Source of the DNA: Beggiatoa leptomitoformis
GTDB lineage: Bacteria > Pseudomonadota > Gammaproteobacteria > Beggiatoales > Beggiatoaceae
Direction: 5' to 3'
Length of the DNA: 64,000 bases
Assembly (NCBI RefSeq): GCF_001305575.3
Contig: NZ_CP012373.2
Location: 1,054,001-1,118,000, forward strand
Each line of letters begins with the position of its first letter. The first letter of the stretch is position 1. This document shows, piece by piece, positions 53,062-62,186 of the stretch. The notes beneath the pieces were generated by a model. That model was not told the DNA's origin, ran no database searches, and saw only the letters and a list, made by a program, of their open reading frames with translations. The position numbers and the translations under genes are program-made.

Positions 53062-55254
53062 ATGTCCATAGATGATATTTACGCAAGAGCTGAGTTATCG
53101 CTTCAACAGCGGACTAACGGACAAACAGAAGTTATGATTCATGCAGATGAAATGACCGCTCTACTTCAAGCACTTAGTACGAATAAAATTAAATTAGAAA
53201 CGCAAAACGAAGTATTACGTCAAACACAGGATGCTTTTGCAGCACTGAAAAACAGATATTTTGACTTATATAATTTCACCCCTGTTGCCTATTTCACTCT
53301 TAATATACAGGGTGATATTTTAGAAACCAATTTAAGAGCTACACAACTATTGGGGATAAAGCCATATTTTACTAAAAATGAATCGCTTTTTTCTTATTTA
53401 ACCAAGCCATCACAATCCGTTTTTCATCAACACATACAAACCTTATGCCAGCAGAAAAACCGCCAACTCTGTGAGCTAGAAATTATTTGTGCCGTCAATA
53501 AAGAATTACTTTATGTACGAGTGGAAAGTTTACCGATTTTAAGCGGTGATAACACACAGGTAGATAAAATTTTTACAAGTTTTACTGATATAAGTGACTG
53601 TAAACACGCGGAAAATTTATTACGTATTCAACGCGATCTTAGTTTTAATCTTATCACGGCAACCGATTTAAGCAGCGCGAGCCAACAAATTTTAGAAGCC
53701 TGCTGTCAAATTCGCGAAATTGACTGCGGTGGTGTCTATCTTTCACACCCCGAATCAGGTGATTTATCCCTTATTGCACATACAGGGCTAACCGACACCT
53801 TTGTTGCTAAAACGCACTACTACCCTGCAAACAGCGTAGAAGCACAGCTAACACAGGCAGGACATTCACTCTATGCCCACTTTAAGGATTTACCCCTCGC
53901 ACGTATCGCCTGTTTAGCCAGCGAAGGGTTGCAAGCAACGGCTATTCTACCTATACAAAATGAAGGCAAAATTATTGGTGCAATGCAACTCGCCTCCCAT
54001 ATCTACCAACATATTTCCCCCAATAGTCGCCATGCAATAGAAACCATTGCCAATAAAATACATGGTGTTATTGCGCATCTGAGCGCGGAAGATGCTAACC
54101 GCCGTAAATTAAGCGCGGAAATTGCCAGTCGTGCCAAAACGGAATTTATTGCAAATATGAGCCATGAACTCCGTACCCCACTTAATTCACTCCTCATTCT
54201 TGCTGAAGGGTTGCAAGAAGGCACGTATGGCGAACTCAATAGCCGACAGCAACATTTTCTACATGTCATTGAAGAAAGTGGACGACATCTACTTTCACTC
54301 ATCAACGATATTTTAGACCTCGCCAAAATTGAAGCCGATAAAGTAGAACTCAATTTACAACTTCTTGCTGTTGAACCCGTTTGCCAAGCCAGTTTACGTC
54401 TTGTTCGACAAATGGCGCATCAGAAAAAACAACAACTACATTTTGACATTGCTGAAATTGGCTTAATGCTCTACAGCGATGAACGACGACTCAAGCAAAT
54501 ACTCGTCAATCTTTTAAATAACGCCATTAAATTCACCCCTGTTAAAGGCACAATTGGGTTAAAAGTACACACTAATGCCGCACAAAAACAAATATTTTTT
54601 ACTGTTTGGGATACAGGAATTGGCATTTCCCTTGAGGATCAAAAACGCCTATTTACCGCGTTTGTCCAACTGAATAAAAAGGAAAATAAAGAATATGAAG
54701 GGACAGGCTTGGGGTTAAATCTGGTCTATCATCTGGTGAAATTACACGGTGGTAGCATTAATGTCGCTAGCGAACCGCTCTTTGGTAGCCATTTTATTGT
54801 TGGCTTACCTTGGCAAACAGACTTAGAAAAACAACAAACTAATACAGCACTTATAGAACAAAAACATACTGTTATTCGCCCAGCAACCCAAATAAACATT
54901 TTACTGGTTGAAGATAACATCATTACTGCGCAAGGACTTTGCGACTATTTAGAAAACATTGGCTACAACGTAACCCTAGCAGAAACAGGTACACAGGCTC
55001 TACAGTGGGCGCAAACACAAGCACCACATTTAATTTTACTAGATATTCAACTACCTGAGTTAGATGGTTTGTCTGTTACCCAACAAATCCGTGCAAATGT
55101 GAAAACTGCACATATTCCCATTGTTATTCTAACCGCAATGGCAATGCCGGGTGACCGTGAAAAATGTCTTGCCATTGGCGCGACCGACTACTTAAGCAAA
55201 CCCATTACCTTAAAACATCTAATAACGATGATCGAACGACTATGCCAAACATAA
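53062..55254 (+). CDS. Cytoplasmic PAS-GAF hybrid histidine kinase with intact receiver
   Basis: 730 residues with no transmembrane segment. A coiled N-terminal region leads to a PAS domain (LYNFTPVAYFTLNIQGDILE at about 74-93) and a GAF domain (about 195-345, ACLASEGLQATAILPIQNEG). HisKA carries [20 protein letters not shown], followed by the HATPase with NLLNNAIKFTPVKG, DTGIGIS and GTGLGLNLVYHLV. The receiver from about 613 has ILLVEDN, the phospho-Asp in LILLDIQLPELDG and the lysine in DYLSKPITL, all intact. Compared with the kinase at 19432, this one can plausibly run the full phosphorelay. Its output partner is not adjacent. Single gene. Confidence 0.92.
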   Translation: MSIDDIYARAELSLQQRTNGQTEVMIHADEMTALLQALSTNKIKLETQNEVLRQTQDAFAALKNRYFDLYNFTPVAYFTLNIQGDILETNLRATQLLGIKPYFTKNESLFSYLTKPSQSVFHQHIQTLCQQKNRQLCELEIICAVNKELLYVRVESLPILSGDNTQVDKIFTSFTDISDCKHAENLLRIQRDLSFNLITATDLSSASQQILEACCQIREIDCGGVYLSHPESGDLSLIAHTGLTDTFVAKTHYYPANSVEAQLTQAGHSLYAHFKDLPLARIACLASEGLQATAILPIQNEGKIIGAMQLASHIYQHISPNSRHAIETIANKIHGVIAHLSAEDANRRKLSAEIASRAKTEFIANMSHELRTPLNSLLILAEGLQEGTYGELNSRQQHFLHVIEESGRHLLSLINDILDLAKIEADKVELNLQLLAVEPVCQASLRLVRQMAHQKKQQLHFDIAEIGLMLYSDERRLKQILVNLLNNAIKFTPVKGTIGLKVHTNAAQKQIFFTVWDTGIGISLEDQKRLFTAFVQLNKKENKEYEGTGLGLNLVYHLVKLHGGSINVASEPLFGSHFIVGLPWQTDLEKQQTNTALIEQKHTVIRPATQINILLVEDNIITAQGLCDYLENIGYNVTLAETGTQALQWAQTQAPHLILLDIQLPELDGLSVTQQIRANVKTAHIPIVILTAMAMPGDREKCLAIGATDYLSKPITLKHLITMIERLCQT

Positions 55255-55265
55255 ATAAAACAAAG

Positions 55266-55282
55266 GGCGAATTAAATTCGCC
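55266..55282. terminator. Hairpin between convergent kinase and globin genes
   Basis: GGCGAATT (55266-55273) pairs with AATTCGCC (55275-55282) around one base, in the 57-bp gap. There is no T tract. Confidence 0.45.
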
Positions 55283-55311
55283 ACTGAGTTAACAGCTATA
55301 AGCAATACAAA

Positions 55312-55740
55312 CTATCCCAGTTTTGCATACTTTTCTTGTTCTATTTTAATCAGCACATCCGCTAAAAACTGATAAGCCTCAGCCCAACCGTTAATAATCT
55401 CGGGGGTTGCTGCACTCCCCAATACATCACGAATCGCTTGCAGTAATGCTGCCCCTACGAGCGGATAATGCTCAGCTTTTACCTGCGTTACCACGTGTTT
55501 ATCAGTAATTTTTCCGATTGCACCCGTTAAAGCCCCCAAATTATCAATATTGTTACAATAAGCGATAATCGCCTGTGCTAATACCGTTGGCTGGGCTTGT
55601 GGTGCATTCACAAATAATAATTTGAGTTCAGGATGTTGTGTAAAGAGTATGTCATACATTCTGGTTGCGATTTCTACCGCTTTCTCTCTTAAAACGGGCG
55701 TTGTTGCCTTAACAATCGCTTTAGCATTTTCTGATAACAT
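55312..55740 (-). CDS. Single-domain haemoglobin, Vitreoscilla (VHb) type
   Basis: 142 residues from the ATG at 55740, which has AGGGA about 8 bases upstream and matches the start of VHb; a TTG two codons earlier is possible. The fold and key residues are visible: KATTPVLREKAVEIATRMYD (helix A-B), ELKLLFVNAPQAQPTVLAQA, the proximal His in ITDKHVVTQV, then EHYPLVGAALLQAIRDVLG and INGWAEAYQFLADVLIKIE. VHb binds oxygen and supports respiration at low oxygen; it also handles nitric oxide with a reductase partner. No FAD-reductase domain is fused here. This type suits a microaerophile. Confidence 0.92.
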   Translation of the reverse strand: MLSENAKAIVKATTPVLREKAVEIATRMYDILFTQHPELKLLFVNAPQAQPTVLAQAIIAYCNNIDNLGALTGAIGKITDKHVVTQVKAEHYPLVGAALLQAIRDVLGSAATPEIINGWAEAYQFLADVLIKIEQEKYAKLG

Positions 55741-55810
55741 GTACAATTCCCTGCAAAATAGTTTATTAAATCAAATATAACGCATGAAAATAATGTTGAG
55801 GATATGCGTT

Positions 55811-55825
55811 ACCCGAATCAGAACT
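55811..55825. repeat. Half copy of the GTCTGAATCAGAATT repeat
   Basis: Bases around 55812-55825 (CCCGAATCAGAACT) match the arm with a few substitutions, between the globin start and the transporter stop. No partner arm was found. Confidence 0.4.
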
Positions 55826-55872
55826 CACAAAATAGTAAAATTAAACAAACAGACACAAACTAACCCACATGA

Positions 55873-58800
55873 CTAAGCTGCAACGGCTTTACGTGGTTTA
55901 TCAATCAACAATTCGCGGGATTTTTTTGTCAATACCAAACGTGGCATTTTTGCCTGATCTTTATAGTTATAAAACAAACATGCTTTAAGCAAATCATTTT
56001 TTAATGCAAACATGTGTATTTCATAATTATCCACAGTAATTTCTAACGGTTCACCATACAATAAAAGATGCACCCGATGATAAGCCTGAATATCGGTAAA
56101 TCGCTCATCAAAATACTTTACAATACGCTCAGTTAAAAACTTTTCACCTGCATTTAATAAAACTTCTAATGCATTGCCTTGATTTGCCCGACTGCCAGAT
56201 AATAAACCGCGCGTTACCCGTTGAAAAAATTCTAAATTCCCTTCTGTTTCGTAAGTAATAACCGTTAGGATATGTAAAATCTGGTTTTCCGCCATTTCTT
56301 CTAACAATTTAGTAATTAAATCATGTGCTTTACCGTTTTTTTCTGCTTGGCGATGTAAGCGAATCAAACAATTTAAACAAATAAATGTCTGTAAGGCTTT
56401 ATCCGCCATTTGTCGCAACCGTTCTTTTTGTAACTCATTCAGACGGGAATAAACCAAAGACAAAATTTCAAAGCGTTGTTGAACGGATATATCCTCTGTA
56501 AAGAGTTGTTTTACTAAAGCATTACGACAAACCCCTAAACTTAAGCGTAATAACTCTTTACTCTCATTCACAACGGCATGGTCTTTTGCACCCAACAACT
56601 CAATAACGGTTGTCCAATCAGTCAGCGGTTGACACTCTTTTAAGGCTTGTAATGCCGTGATTCGCATACGATTATCTTCAGAGGATAACGCAGTGATTAA
56701 TCGATCTTTATAAGGGTCTAATTGTCCTTCTAACATACGCATATAAGCCATCAACGCCGCTAGCTGAACATCAGGGCGCGGATTACTATCTAAATAAGGC
56801 AACAAATAGAAAATATATTGCTGTTGTTTTAGTTCACCTAATGCGTACAAATATAAGGGTAATTCTGATGAATTTCGATTTTCTTGCAGGCGGTGTAAAA
56901 TTTTATCGGCAACCCCTTTTTTTCCTCGATAATCAGGATGTTTATGTAAACATAACGCCGCTTCTATAAATACCTGTGATGTACTGTGGGATAAAAATTT
57001 TTCTACTTGAGCGTTTAAATTAACATTATTAAAAAGAGAGAGATGCTTTAAAGCGATTGCCAAAATAACGGGATCTGTTTCAACGTGTAACATTTCGGCA
57101 AAATAGCTTGCATTCGTATGCGATTGTGGCAAAACTGCAAGCGTATCAAGGCAATGTTTTTTAATATCAAAATGACTACTTTTTATCGACGCTAATAAAT
57201 TGCGTGTTTGATTTAATTTATTCCGACTAATCGTTACTTGTTCTTCTATTTCAATCCGTTCTGTTGAACCTGCGGGTAAATGTTTTGCCTCATTTTTCAA
57301 TCGTTTTGAATCTATTTCAAAGTGTTTGGCTTCTAATTCTAACGGTTTTGTTTCTTCAATTTCCATGCGCTGCACTTTGAGCATTAAATTACCAACTTGG
57401 TTACTAAATTGACTCAATTGTAAAAGGCGTATCATTTCTAATGCAGCAATAACATGATGTGAATCGTGGCTATTGAGTTTTTCATCAATAACAGAACGTA
57501 AGTCACTATTTTTACCAGAACCGATTTCAATATTACGGTCAAATAACTCACGATTGAGTAAACCAAACACACCATCGTTATAAGCCGACCATTGGGGGAA
57601 AGCAATGAAAATACCCAGTACGGAAGCGATTAAGGCAATAGCGGGTAAAACGTAACTTAGTTGCGTTATGCTTAAAAAATGGCTATCTCCCGTCATAAAG
57701 ATTAAAAAGCCACCCGCAATCGTGGTAGAAAAGGGAAAAATAATGCCATTTAAAAAGGCCTTATTAACTCCCCATTGATTGGGGGGAATTGCATTAAACA
57801 ATAAATTATTTGCAGGTGTACGTAATGCCCCGCGCATTTCTTGATTAACAAATTGTGTGGTTACAGCAAGTAATAACATTAAAAACAAATTATTATCTAC
57901 AGCATTCGGGGTGTAGGGATTCCAATAGAAATACATTAATAAGCCGACACTCACTGTTGCAGCAAGAACGGGATAGATGAGATTGGTAACGCCAACACCC
58001 AAGCCAACAATCAGGCGTGATGTTACAAAGAGTTGAATAAATAGCCAGGTTAAATTGGCAAAAATTTCGTAAAAGGCGAAAAAAGAAGCGCGTGATGTGG
58101 TATCAGGATAAATAGATGGATATATAATAACTTGATATTGATATTCTAGTAATTTATTAGCAATAACAAAGAATATAAGCCCTAATGACATAAAAATCAT
58201 AAGACGCGAGTTTATAATATATTTAAAAGCACTGACTAGCTCACGGAAAGGGGTTTTATTATTACCTCGTGTTTCTGAAACACTAGAGCGGACAGGGCTT
58301 AAACGCGTACTAATAATTTTAAGTAAGCCTATAACGCCTAAACAAGATAATCCTAAGACTAAAATAAGATAGTTTGGCGGGAGATGAAATATGTTTAAAC
58401 AGGTGACTAGCACTAAACCGCCCAGTGTACCGCCAATCGGAATACCTGCATTAATCACGGTTGTAACGCGCTTAACCTGCACGGCATTAAAATAAGAGGC
58501 AACAACGCTACCAATATGAATAAAAATCAATACATAGAAAAAGAAAAATCCGACAAAAAAGAGTCCATAAATCCATGTAAATGAGGGCAGCCAGTTTAGA
58601 ACGATTATGAGTAAGCATTGAATAATAAACGCAAAGATTGCCATTGCGACAAAGAAAAACTTTAAAATATATAATCCACTGATTTTTTTAGTGTATTTTG
58701 CATAAGTAATAGAACCGACCATGACAGAAAGGTCGATTAAAATGAACATTAAAGGCAGTTGACCGGGCAGGTTTTGAATGAGCAATGCCATACCAATACT

Positions 58801-58923
58801 GCGGGCAAAACTTGCTCCAAAAGAAAAGACGAGAAAAACGAGAAAAAAATAAACAACACCATCCCACTCGTTGGGTTTAATCGAGAATAAGCTACTTAAT
58901 AAACGCGTGAGTTTAACTGGCAT
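55873..58923 (-). CDS. MFS/nucleotide-transporter-like protein fused to HEAT repeats
   Basis: 1016 residues. The first 440 or so form about 12 transmembrane helices with the general plan of the ATP/ADP antiporter (NTT)-like MFS family: GASFARSIGMALLIQNLP, a cytoplasmic loop around RLSPVRSSVSETRG, and FVNQEMRGALRTPANNLLFN near 365. A charged coiled region with repeated ELEAKHFEIDSKRLKNEAKH follows. The last 450 residues are alpha-helical repeats of HEAT type (VILAIALKHLSLFNN, DVQLAALMAYMRMLEG, NRMRITALQALKECQ). In related proteins a cNMP domain follows in the same chain; here it is encoded by the gene just upstream. The substrate is unknown. It starts 11 bp after the partner's stop. Confidence 0.7.
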   Translation of the reverse strand: MPVKLTRLLSSLFSIKPNEWDGVVYFFLVFLVFSFGASFARSIGMALLIQNLPGQLPLMFILIDLSVMVGSITYAKYTKKISGLYILKFFFVAMAIFAFIIQCLLIIVLNWLPSFTWIYGLFFVGFFFFYVLIFIHIGSVVASYFNAVQVKRVTTVINAGIPIGGTLGGLVLVTCLNIFHLPPNYLILVLGLSCLGVIGLLKIISTRLSPVRSSVSETRGNNKTPFRELVSAFKYIINSRLMIFMSLGLIFFVIANKLLEYQYQVIIYPSIYPDTTSRASFFAFYEIFANLTWLFIQLFVTSRLIVGLGVGVTNLIYPVLAATVSVGLLMYFYWNPYTPNAVDNNLFLMLLLAVTTQFVNQEMRGALRTPANNLLFNAIPPNQWGVNKAFLNGIIFPFSTTIAGGFLIFMTGDSHFLSITQLSYVLPAIALIASVLGIFIAFPQWSAYNDGVFGLLNRELFDRNIEIGSGKNSDLRSVIDEKLNSHDSHHVIAALEMIRLLQLSQFSNQVGNLMLKVQRMEIEETKPLELEAKHFEIDSKRLKNEAKHLPAGSTERIEIEEQVTISRNKLNQTRNLLASIKSSHFDIKKHCLDTLAVLPQSHTNASYFAEMLHVETDPVILAIALKHLSLFNNVNLNAQVEKFLSHSTSQVFIEAALCLHKHPDYRGKKGVADKILHRLQENRNSSELPLYLYALGELKQQQYIFYLLPYLDSNPRPDVQLAALMAYMRMLEGQLDPYKDRLITALSSEDNRMRITALQALKECQPLTDWTTVIELLGAKDHAVVNESKELLRLSLGVCRNALVKQLFTEDISVQQRFEILSLVYSRLNELQKERLRQMADKALQTFICLNCLIRLHRQAEKNGKAHDLITKLLEEMAENQILHILTVITYETEGNLEFFQRVTRGLLSGSRANQGNALEVLLNAGEKFLTERIVKYFDERFTDIQAYHRVHLLLYGEPLEITVDNYEIHMFALKNDLLKACLFYNYKDQAKMPRLVLTKKSRELLIDKPRKAVAA

Positions 58924-58934
58924 GACTTAAGACT

Positions 58935-59369
58935 CTAATTTTTGGTATTGTTTAGCATACCACGCATACGACTAATCAATACTTTAATAAAACCAAACGC
59001 AATGGCAGGATATTCGTGTGCTAACTGCTCCATATCATTACGGTCTATCACTAAAAATGTACTAGACCCACTACAACGAGCTGTTGCTGTGCGTGTTTCT
59101 GCATCAAACAATGCGAGCTCACCCAAAAAGTCGTTTTCTTTTAAGGTTGCAATAGGTATTTCCATTCCCCCTTTATTTTTTAAAATTGTCACCTGTCCTG
59201 TAACCACAATGTACAGTCTATCGCCTACGTCCCCTTCATAAAATAAAGTGTGACCATCTTCGTATGCTTCTTCGCTCGCAATGGTCGATATTCTATGAAT
59301 ATCTTCCGTTTTTAGCGTAGAAAACAAAGGTACTTTACTGAGAACAATAATTTTCTCTAAAGGGATCAT
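58935..59369 (-). CDS. Stand-alone Crp-like cNMP-binding protein, partner of the MFS-HEAT transporter
   Basis: 144 residues, one cNMP-binding beta-roll: LSKVPLFSTLKTEDIHRI, the GHTLFYEGDVGDRLYIVVTG segment, NDFLGELALFDAETRTATAR (phosphate-binding cassette with F-L-G-E-L-A-L and the conserved Arg), and a closing helix. There is no DNA-binding domain. The cassette is close to the canonical FGE-x-A-L-x(n)-R-x-A sequence, so nucleotide binding is likely. Its stop is 11 bp before the start of the MFS-HEAT gene, so the two should be co-expressed; it probably gates or senses for that transporter. Single promoter region upstream (343 bp). Confidence 0.85.
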   Translation of the reverse strand: MIPLEKIIVLSKVPLFSTLKTEDIHRISTIASEEAYEDGHTLFYEGDVGDRLYIVVTGQVTILKNKGGMEIPIATLKENDFLGELALFDAETRTATARCSGSSTFLVIDRNDMEQLAHEYPAIAFGFIKVLISRMRGMLNNTKN

Positions 59370-59712
59370 CAGGGATGTTGAATGGTTCGCAAGATTACTG
59401 ATTAAAAAATAAGGATTAGCTTGATTATACGGTTTGAAAAAAACTTATTCTACGTACTTTTAAAATGAACGCATAGTGATGTATCTCTGACGGCAATATA
59501 TTTATACTTTAAACAATACGGAAAAACACTTAAGTATCTTACCTTTTTTGTTTCTTGTTGTAAGCAGGTAACGAAAGATTCTAAACAGGCTCTATCTACG
59601 CTGTTTGTTATAACAAATCATTCTTAATAACGATTTTTTGTCATGCGCGTAGGATTATTTATCTATTTTAGAAATGAACTCATTTTTTCTAAATTATTTA
59701 TGAGGAAAAAAC
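59370..59712. other. Intergenic region upstream of the cNMP gene and the 79-residue gene
   Basis: 343 bp, AT-rich, divergent promoters expected. No RNA, operator or repeat was recognised. Confidence 0.4.
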
Positions 59713-59952
59713 ATGCGTAAACGTAAAATTATGCAAATCATGCCTGCGGACGGTTGGCAGGCGGTTTTTCGAGATCAAAATGGGGCGGATAGTTTTGAGC
59801 CTATTGTTTGTTTTGCATTGATTTGGCACATTTACTCTACGGATGATGAGGCATTGGAATATCATGTTATCCCGATGGTTAGTTCAGAAAAAGGCATTGT
59901 CCTCGCTGATGAAAATCCACATTATGTAACCGCAGTAAAACAGGCAAACTGA
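59713..59952 (+). CDS. Conserved-looking small hypothetical protein (79 residues)
   Basis: It begins MRKRKIMQIMPADGWQAVF and contains FEPIVCFALIWHIYSTDDEA and EYHVIPMVSSEKGI. ATGAGGAAA lies just upstream of the ATG, a reasonable ribosome site, and codon use resembles its neighbours. It has no signal peptide or transmembrane helix. It resembles small soluble proteins annotated as hypothetical in many proteobacteria; no function is known. It is followed by dsbA after 105 bp. Confidence 0.65.
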   Translation: MRKRKIMQIMPADGWQAVFRDQNGADSFEPIVCFALIWHIYSTDDEALEYHVIPMVSSEKGIVLADENPHYVTAVKQAN

Positions 59953-60057
59953 TGACTGTATTACAATTTTGTAACCCGCATTTTCTTAAACATGAGTATG
60001 GTAAACTGAGATTTAGCGATAAACTGATATTGTTCATCATTAGGATAGGAAAAATTT

Positions 60058-60804
60058 ATGAAACGTTGGTTATTACAATTATTTACCATTGGTTTTATTG
60101 GTATAAATGCCGTGTTACCTGTTGCTCATGCAGAAGAAGAGCTATACAAGGATGCTTACACGTTAATCAATCCCCCTCAACCTACTGCAAATAGTGACAA
60201 AGTAGAAGTTGCAGAGCTGTTTTGGTACGGTTGCCCACATTGTTTTGCGTTTGAACCGTATTTACAAGCATGGTCAGCCAAGAAGGCAGATTATATCGAC
60301 TATGTGCATGTGCCTGCAGTCTTTAACAATAATTGGGCGTTACACGCAAAGGCTTTTTATACCGCCGAGACATTAGGCGTTGTGAGTAAATTACACACAG
60401 CATTATTTAACGCCATTCACGTGCAAAAGCGTAAATTGTCTGATGAAGCTTCTATTATGGCGGTATTTACGGAAAATGGAGTGAGCGAGGACGACTTTAA
60501 AAAGACGTTCAGTTCTTTTAGCGTAGATAGCAAAATGCGACGGGCAAATGTGTTAAGTGTCGGCTATGGCGCGACTGGTGTTCCTGCTATCGTGGTGAAT
60601 GGTAAGTATTTATTATCTAGCGATAAAGCGGGCGGATATGACAATCTACTAAAAGTCGTGGATTATTTAGCAGAAAAAGAATACAAAGCAATGAAGGCAA
60701 CGGCAAAACCAACAACAGAAACCACGCCTAAGACTGTTCCAGAAACAACACCTACGCCTACACCATCGGCTATTGAACCCACTAAACCAGCAGAACAGAA
60801 ATAA
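60058..60804 (+). CDS. dsbA: Periplasmic thiol:disulfide interchange protein DsbA
   Basis: 248 residues. The signal peptide is at 1-24 (cleavage near PVAHAEEE). The thioredoxin fold has the active site FWYGCPHCFAFEP (CPHC) at about 57-69 and the cis-Pro region TGVPAIVVNGKYL at about 175-187, with the helical insertion between. It introduces disulfides into exported proteins; its partner DsbB is not in the window. After the fold the chain has an unusual Thr/Pro-rich tail (about 30 residues, TPKTVPETTPTPTPSAIEPT), which is absent from E. coli DsbA and may extend from the folded domain. Confidence 0.95.
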   Translation: MKRWLLQLFTIGFIGINAVLPVAHAEEELYKDAYTLINPPQPTANSDKVEVAELFWYGCPHCFAFEPYLQAWSAKKADYIDYVHVPAVFNNNWALHAKAFYTAETLGVVSKLHTALFNAIHVQKRKLSDEASIMAVFTENGVSEDDFKKTFSSFSVDSKMRRANVLSVGYGATGVPAIVVNGKYLLSSDKAGGYDNLLKVVDYLAEKEYKAMKATAKPTTETTPKTVPETTPTPTPSAIEPTKPAEQK

Positions 60805-60834
60805 ATATATTTTGTGACCGTTGGAATATGTAAT

Positions 60835-60854
60835 GGTGCGACAGTTGTCGCACC
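60835..60854. terminator. Hairpin between convergent dsbA and rnfH
   Basis: GGTGCGACA (60835-60843) pairs perfectly with TGTCGCACC (60846-60854). There is no T tract. Confidence 0.55.
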
Positions 60855-60861
60855 TACTGCG

Positions 60862-61173
60862 TTAGATATCCCCGCCTCCTTTTTTCATTTTTTTCCCCTC
60901 ATCTGCCCGCTGTTTGCGAACAAGTTTAGGATCAGCAATCAGAGGACGATAAATTTCTACCCTATCACCTTCTTGTAATACTGTATCTAATGCACAGATT
61001 TTACTAAAAATACCAATTTTTTGTTGTGTTAAATCAATTTCCTGAAAACGAGTTTTAATATTAGATAATTCAATTGCTTGTTCGGCAGTTGTATTATTTG
61101 GCACGGTCAATGGAATAATTGCCTGTTCTGCCTGTTTCGCGTATGCCACTTCAATGTGAATGAGGGTATCCAT
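60862..61173 (-). CDS. rnfH: RnfH/UPF0125-family ubiquitin-like protein
   Basis: 103 residues, the family's size. It opens with IHIEVAYAKQAEQAIIPLTV, then KIGIFSKICALDTVLQEGDR and VEIYRPLIADPKLVRKQRAD, the conserved RnfH ending of a beta-grasp fold. Its function is unclear; it is encoded with RatA in most gammaproteobacteria, here 17 bp downstream of ratA. The last residues are Lys/Gly-rich (KKMKKGGGDI). Confidence 0.92.
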   Translation of the reverse strand: MDTLIHIEVAYAKQAEQAIIPLTVPNNTTAEQAIELSNIKTRFQEIDLTQQKIGIFSKICALDTVLQEGDRVEIYRPLIADPKLVRKQRADEGKKMKKGGGDI

Positions 61174-61190
61174 TGCAAACTCCTATAACG

Positions 61191-61631
61191 CTAGACCGTA
61201 TTAAACCGTTCATAGGCTTGTTGAATAAACGAATCCATTAATGTATCTACTATTTTAGTAAAAATAGGTTTTAAACTAATACGTAGCAAAGGATTAGAAA
61301 TCTCAAATTGCATATCTAATGTAATTTTACACCCCTCATTACCCAAAGGCTCAAACAGCCATTTACCATATAAATGACTAAAAGGGCCTTCCATCAAGTG
61401 CATTTCAATAGATGTATTAGGGATTAATACGTTACGTGTAGTAAACGACTTATCCAATCCTATGCGCCCCATCGTAATACTTGCATTAACTTCTGTCCCC
61501 TGAGTAGAAAGCACACGGGTTGACTTACACCATGGCAAAAAATCGGGATAATCTTCTATCCGACTAACCAGTGCGTACATATCATGAACTAAATAAGGGA
61601 CTAGCGCGGTTTTATGAATATGAGTTGTCAT
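61191..61631 (-). CDS. ratA: RatA/Coq10-like START-domain protein
   Basis: 146 residues. SRPBCC (START) fold: MYALVSRIEDYPDFLPWCK, then VNASITMGRIGLDKSFTTRN, and the closing KPIFTKIVDTLMDSFIQQAY with the typical long C-terminal helix. RatA in E. coli associates with the 50S subunit and blocks 70S formation, while its homologue Coq10 binds ubiquinone; either role could apply. It is upstream of rnfH as in other gammaproteobacteria. The usual divergent smpB is not found in the next 555 bp, which instead lead to dnaE. Confidence 0.9.
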   Translation of the reverse strand: MTTHIHKTALVPYLVHDMYALVSRIEDYPDFLPWCKSTRVLSTQGTEVNASITMGRIGLDKSFTTRNVLIPNTSIEMHLMEGPFSHLYGKWLFEPLGNEGCKITLDMQFEISNPLLRISLKPIFTKIVDTLMDSFIQQAYERFNTV

Positions 61632-62186
61632 AATGCGTATATATTTAAAATGAGGGCAAGAATAGCGAAGGCGATTCGTTGGCTAACATAAGCCGATTAT
61701 TTGATAACTGGGTAGTGCCTAGTAAGCATAAGTCATTTTCTTAATGAGAGACGGTCTGAAACAGAATTATCAATGCAACAGTTTTTTATAGCTGTCAATG
61801 TTGAAAATCCTGATTGAGGACATGATTACATTTATCTTTTTTATCTTTAACACTACTTTTTCTCTACCCTAGTTTATAGCGTTTTTTATAGATTATGAAC
61901 AGCTTTCTATTTATTTATCATATAATTCAGCATTATAAAACACTTTATAACTTTTAAGGATTGATTACAATGGTTAATGAAAGAAATGATAACCCGTGTA
62001 GGATGGCGAATGAAAAAGATGGATAACACCATTTCCAGCGATAGTACCCATAGCAGCTTGGCAAGCAAGCACGGGGAAATTTTTAGAAATATAAGAATAT
62101 CAATGAATAAATAAATTCACCCTTACATTTTTCAACCTAAAAAGGCTACACTAAGCCCCATTTTTCCTGCACGCCCATTTGCTACC
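61632..62186. other. Intergenic region between ratA and dnaE
   Basis: 555 bp. It holds a decayed copy of the inverted repeat (GTCTGAAACAGAATT at 61754-61768 with a weak partner AATCCTGATTGAGG near 61805-61818). It also holds a very short frame at 61970-62026 with AAGGA 9 bases upstream (18 residues, starting MVNERNDNPC), which could be a leader peptide or chance. No smpB. Confidence 0.45.
61754..61818. repeat. Third, decayed copy of the GTCTGAATCAGAATT inverted repeat
   Basis: The left arm GTCTGAAACAGAATT differs by one base; the right arm near 61805 is imperfect. It lies between ratA and dnaE. Confidence 0.5.

Noticed and set aside
59952-60194. 80-codon frame overlapping the start of dsbA
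   Set aside because: It runs into the dsbA signal peptide in another frame, and its sequence (many Cys, Arg and Tyr near the end) looks like a shadow of dsbA.
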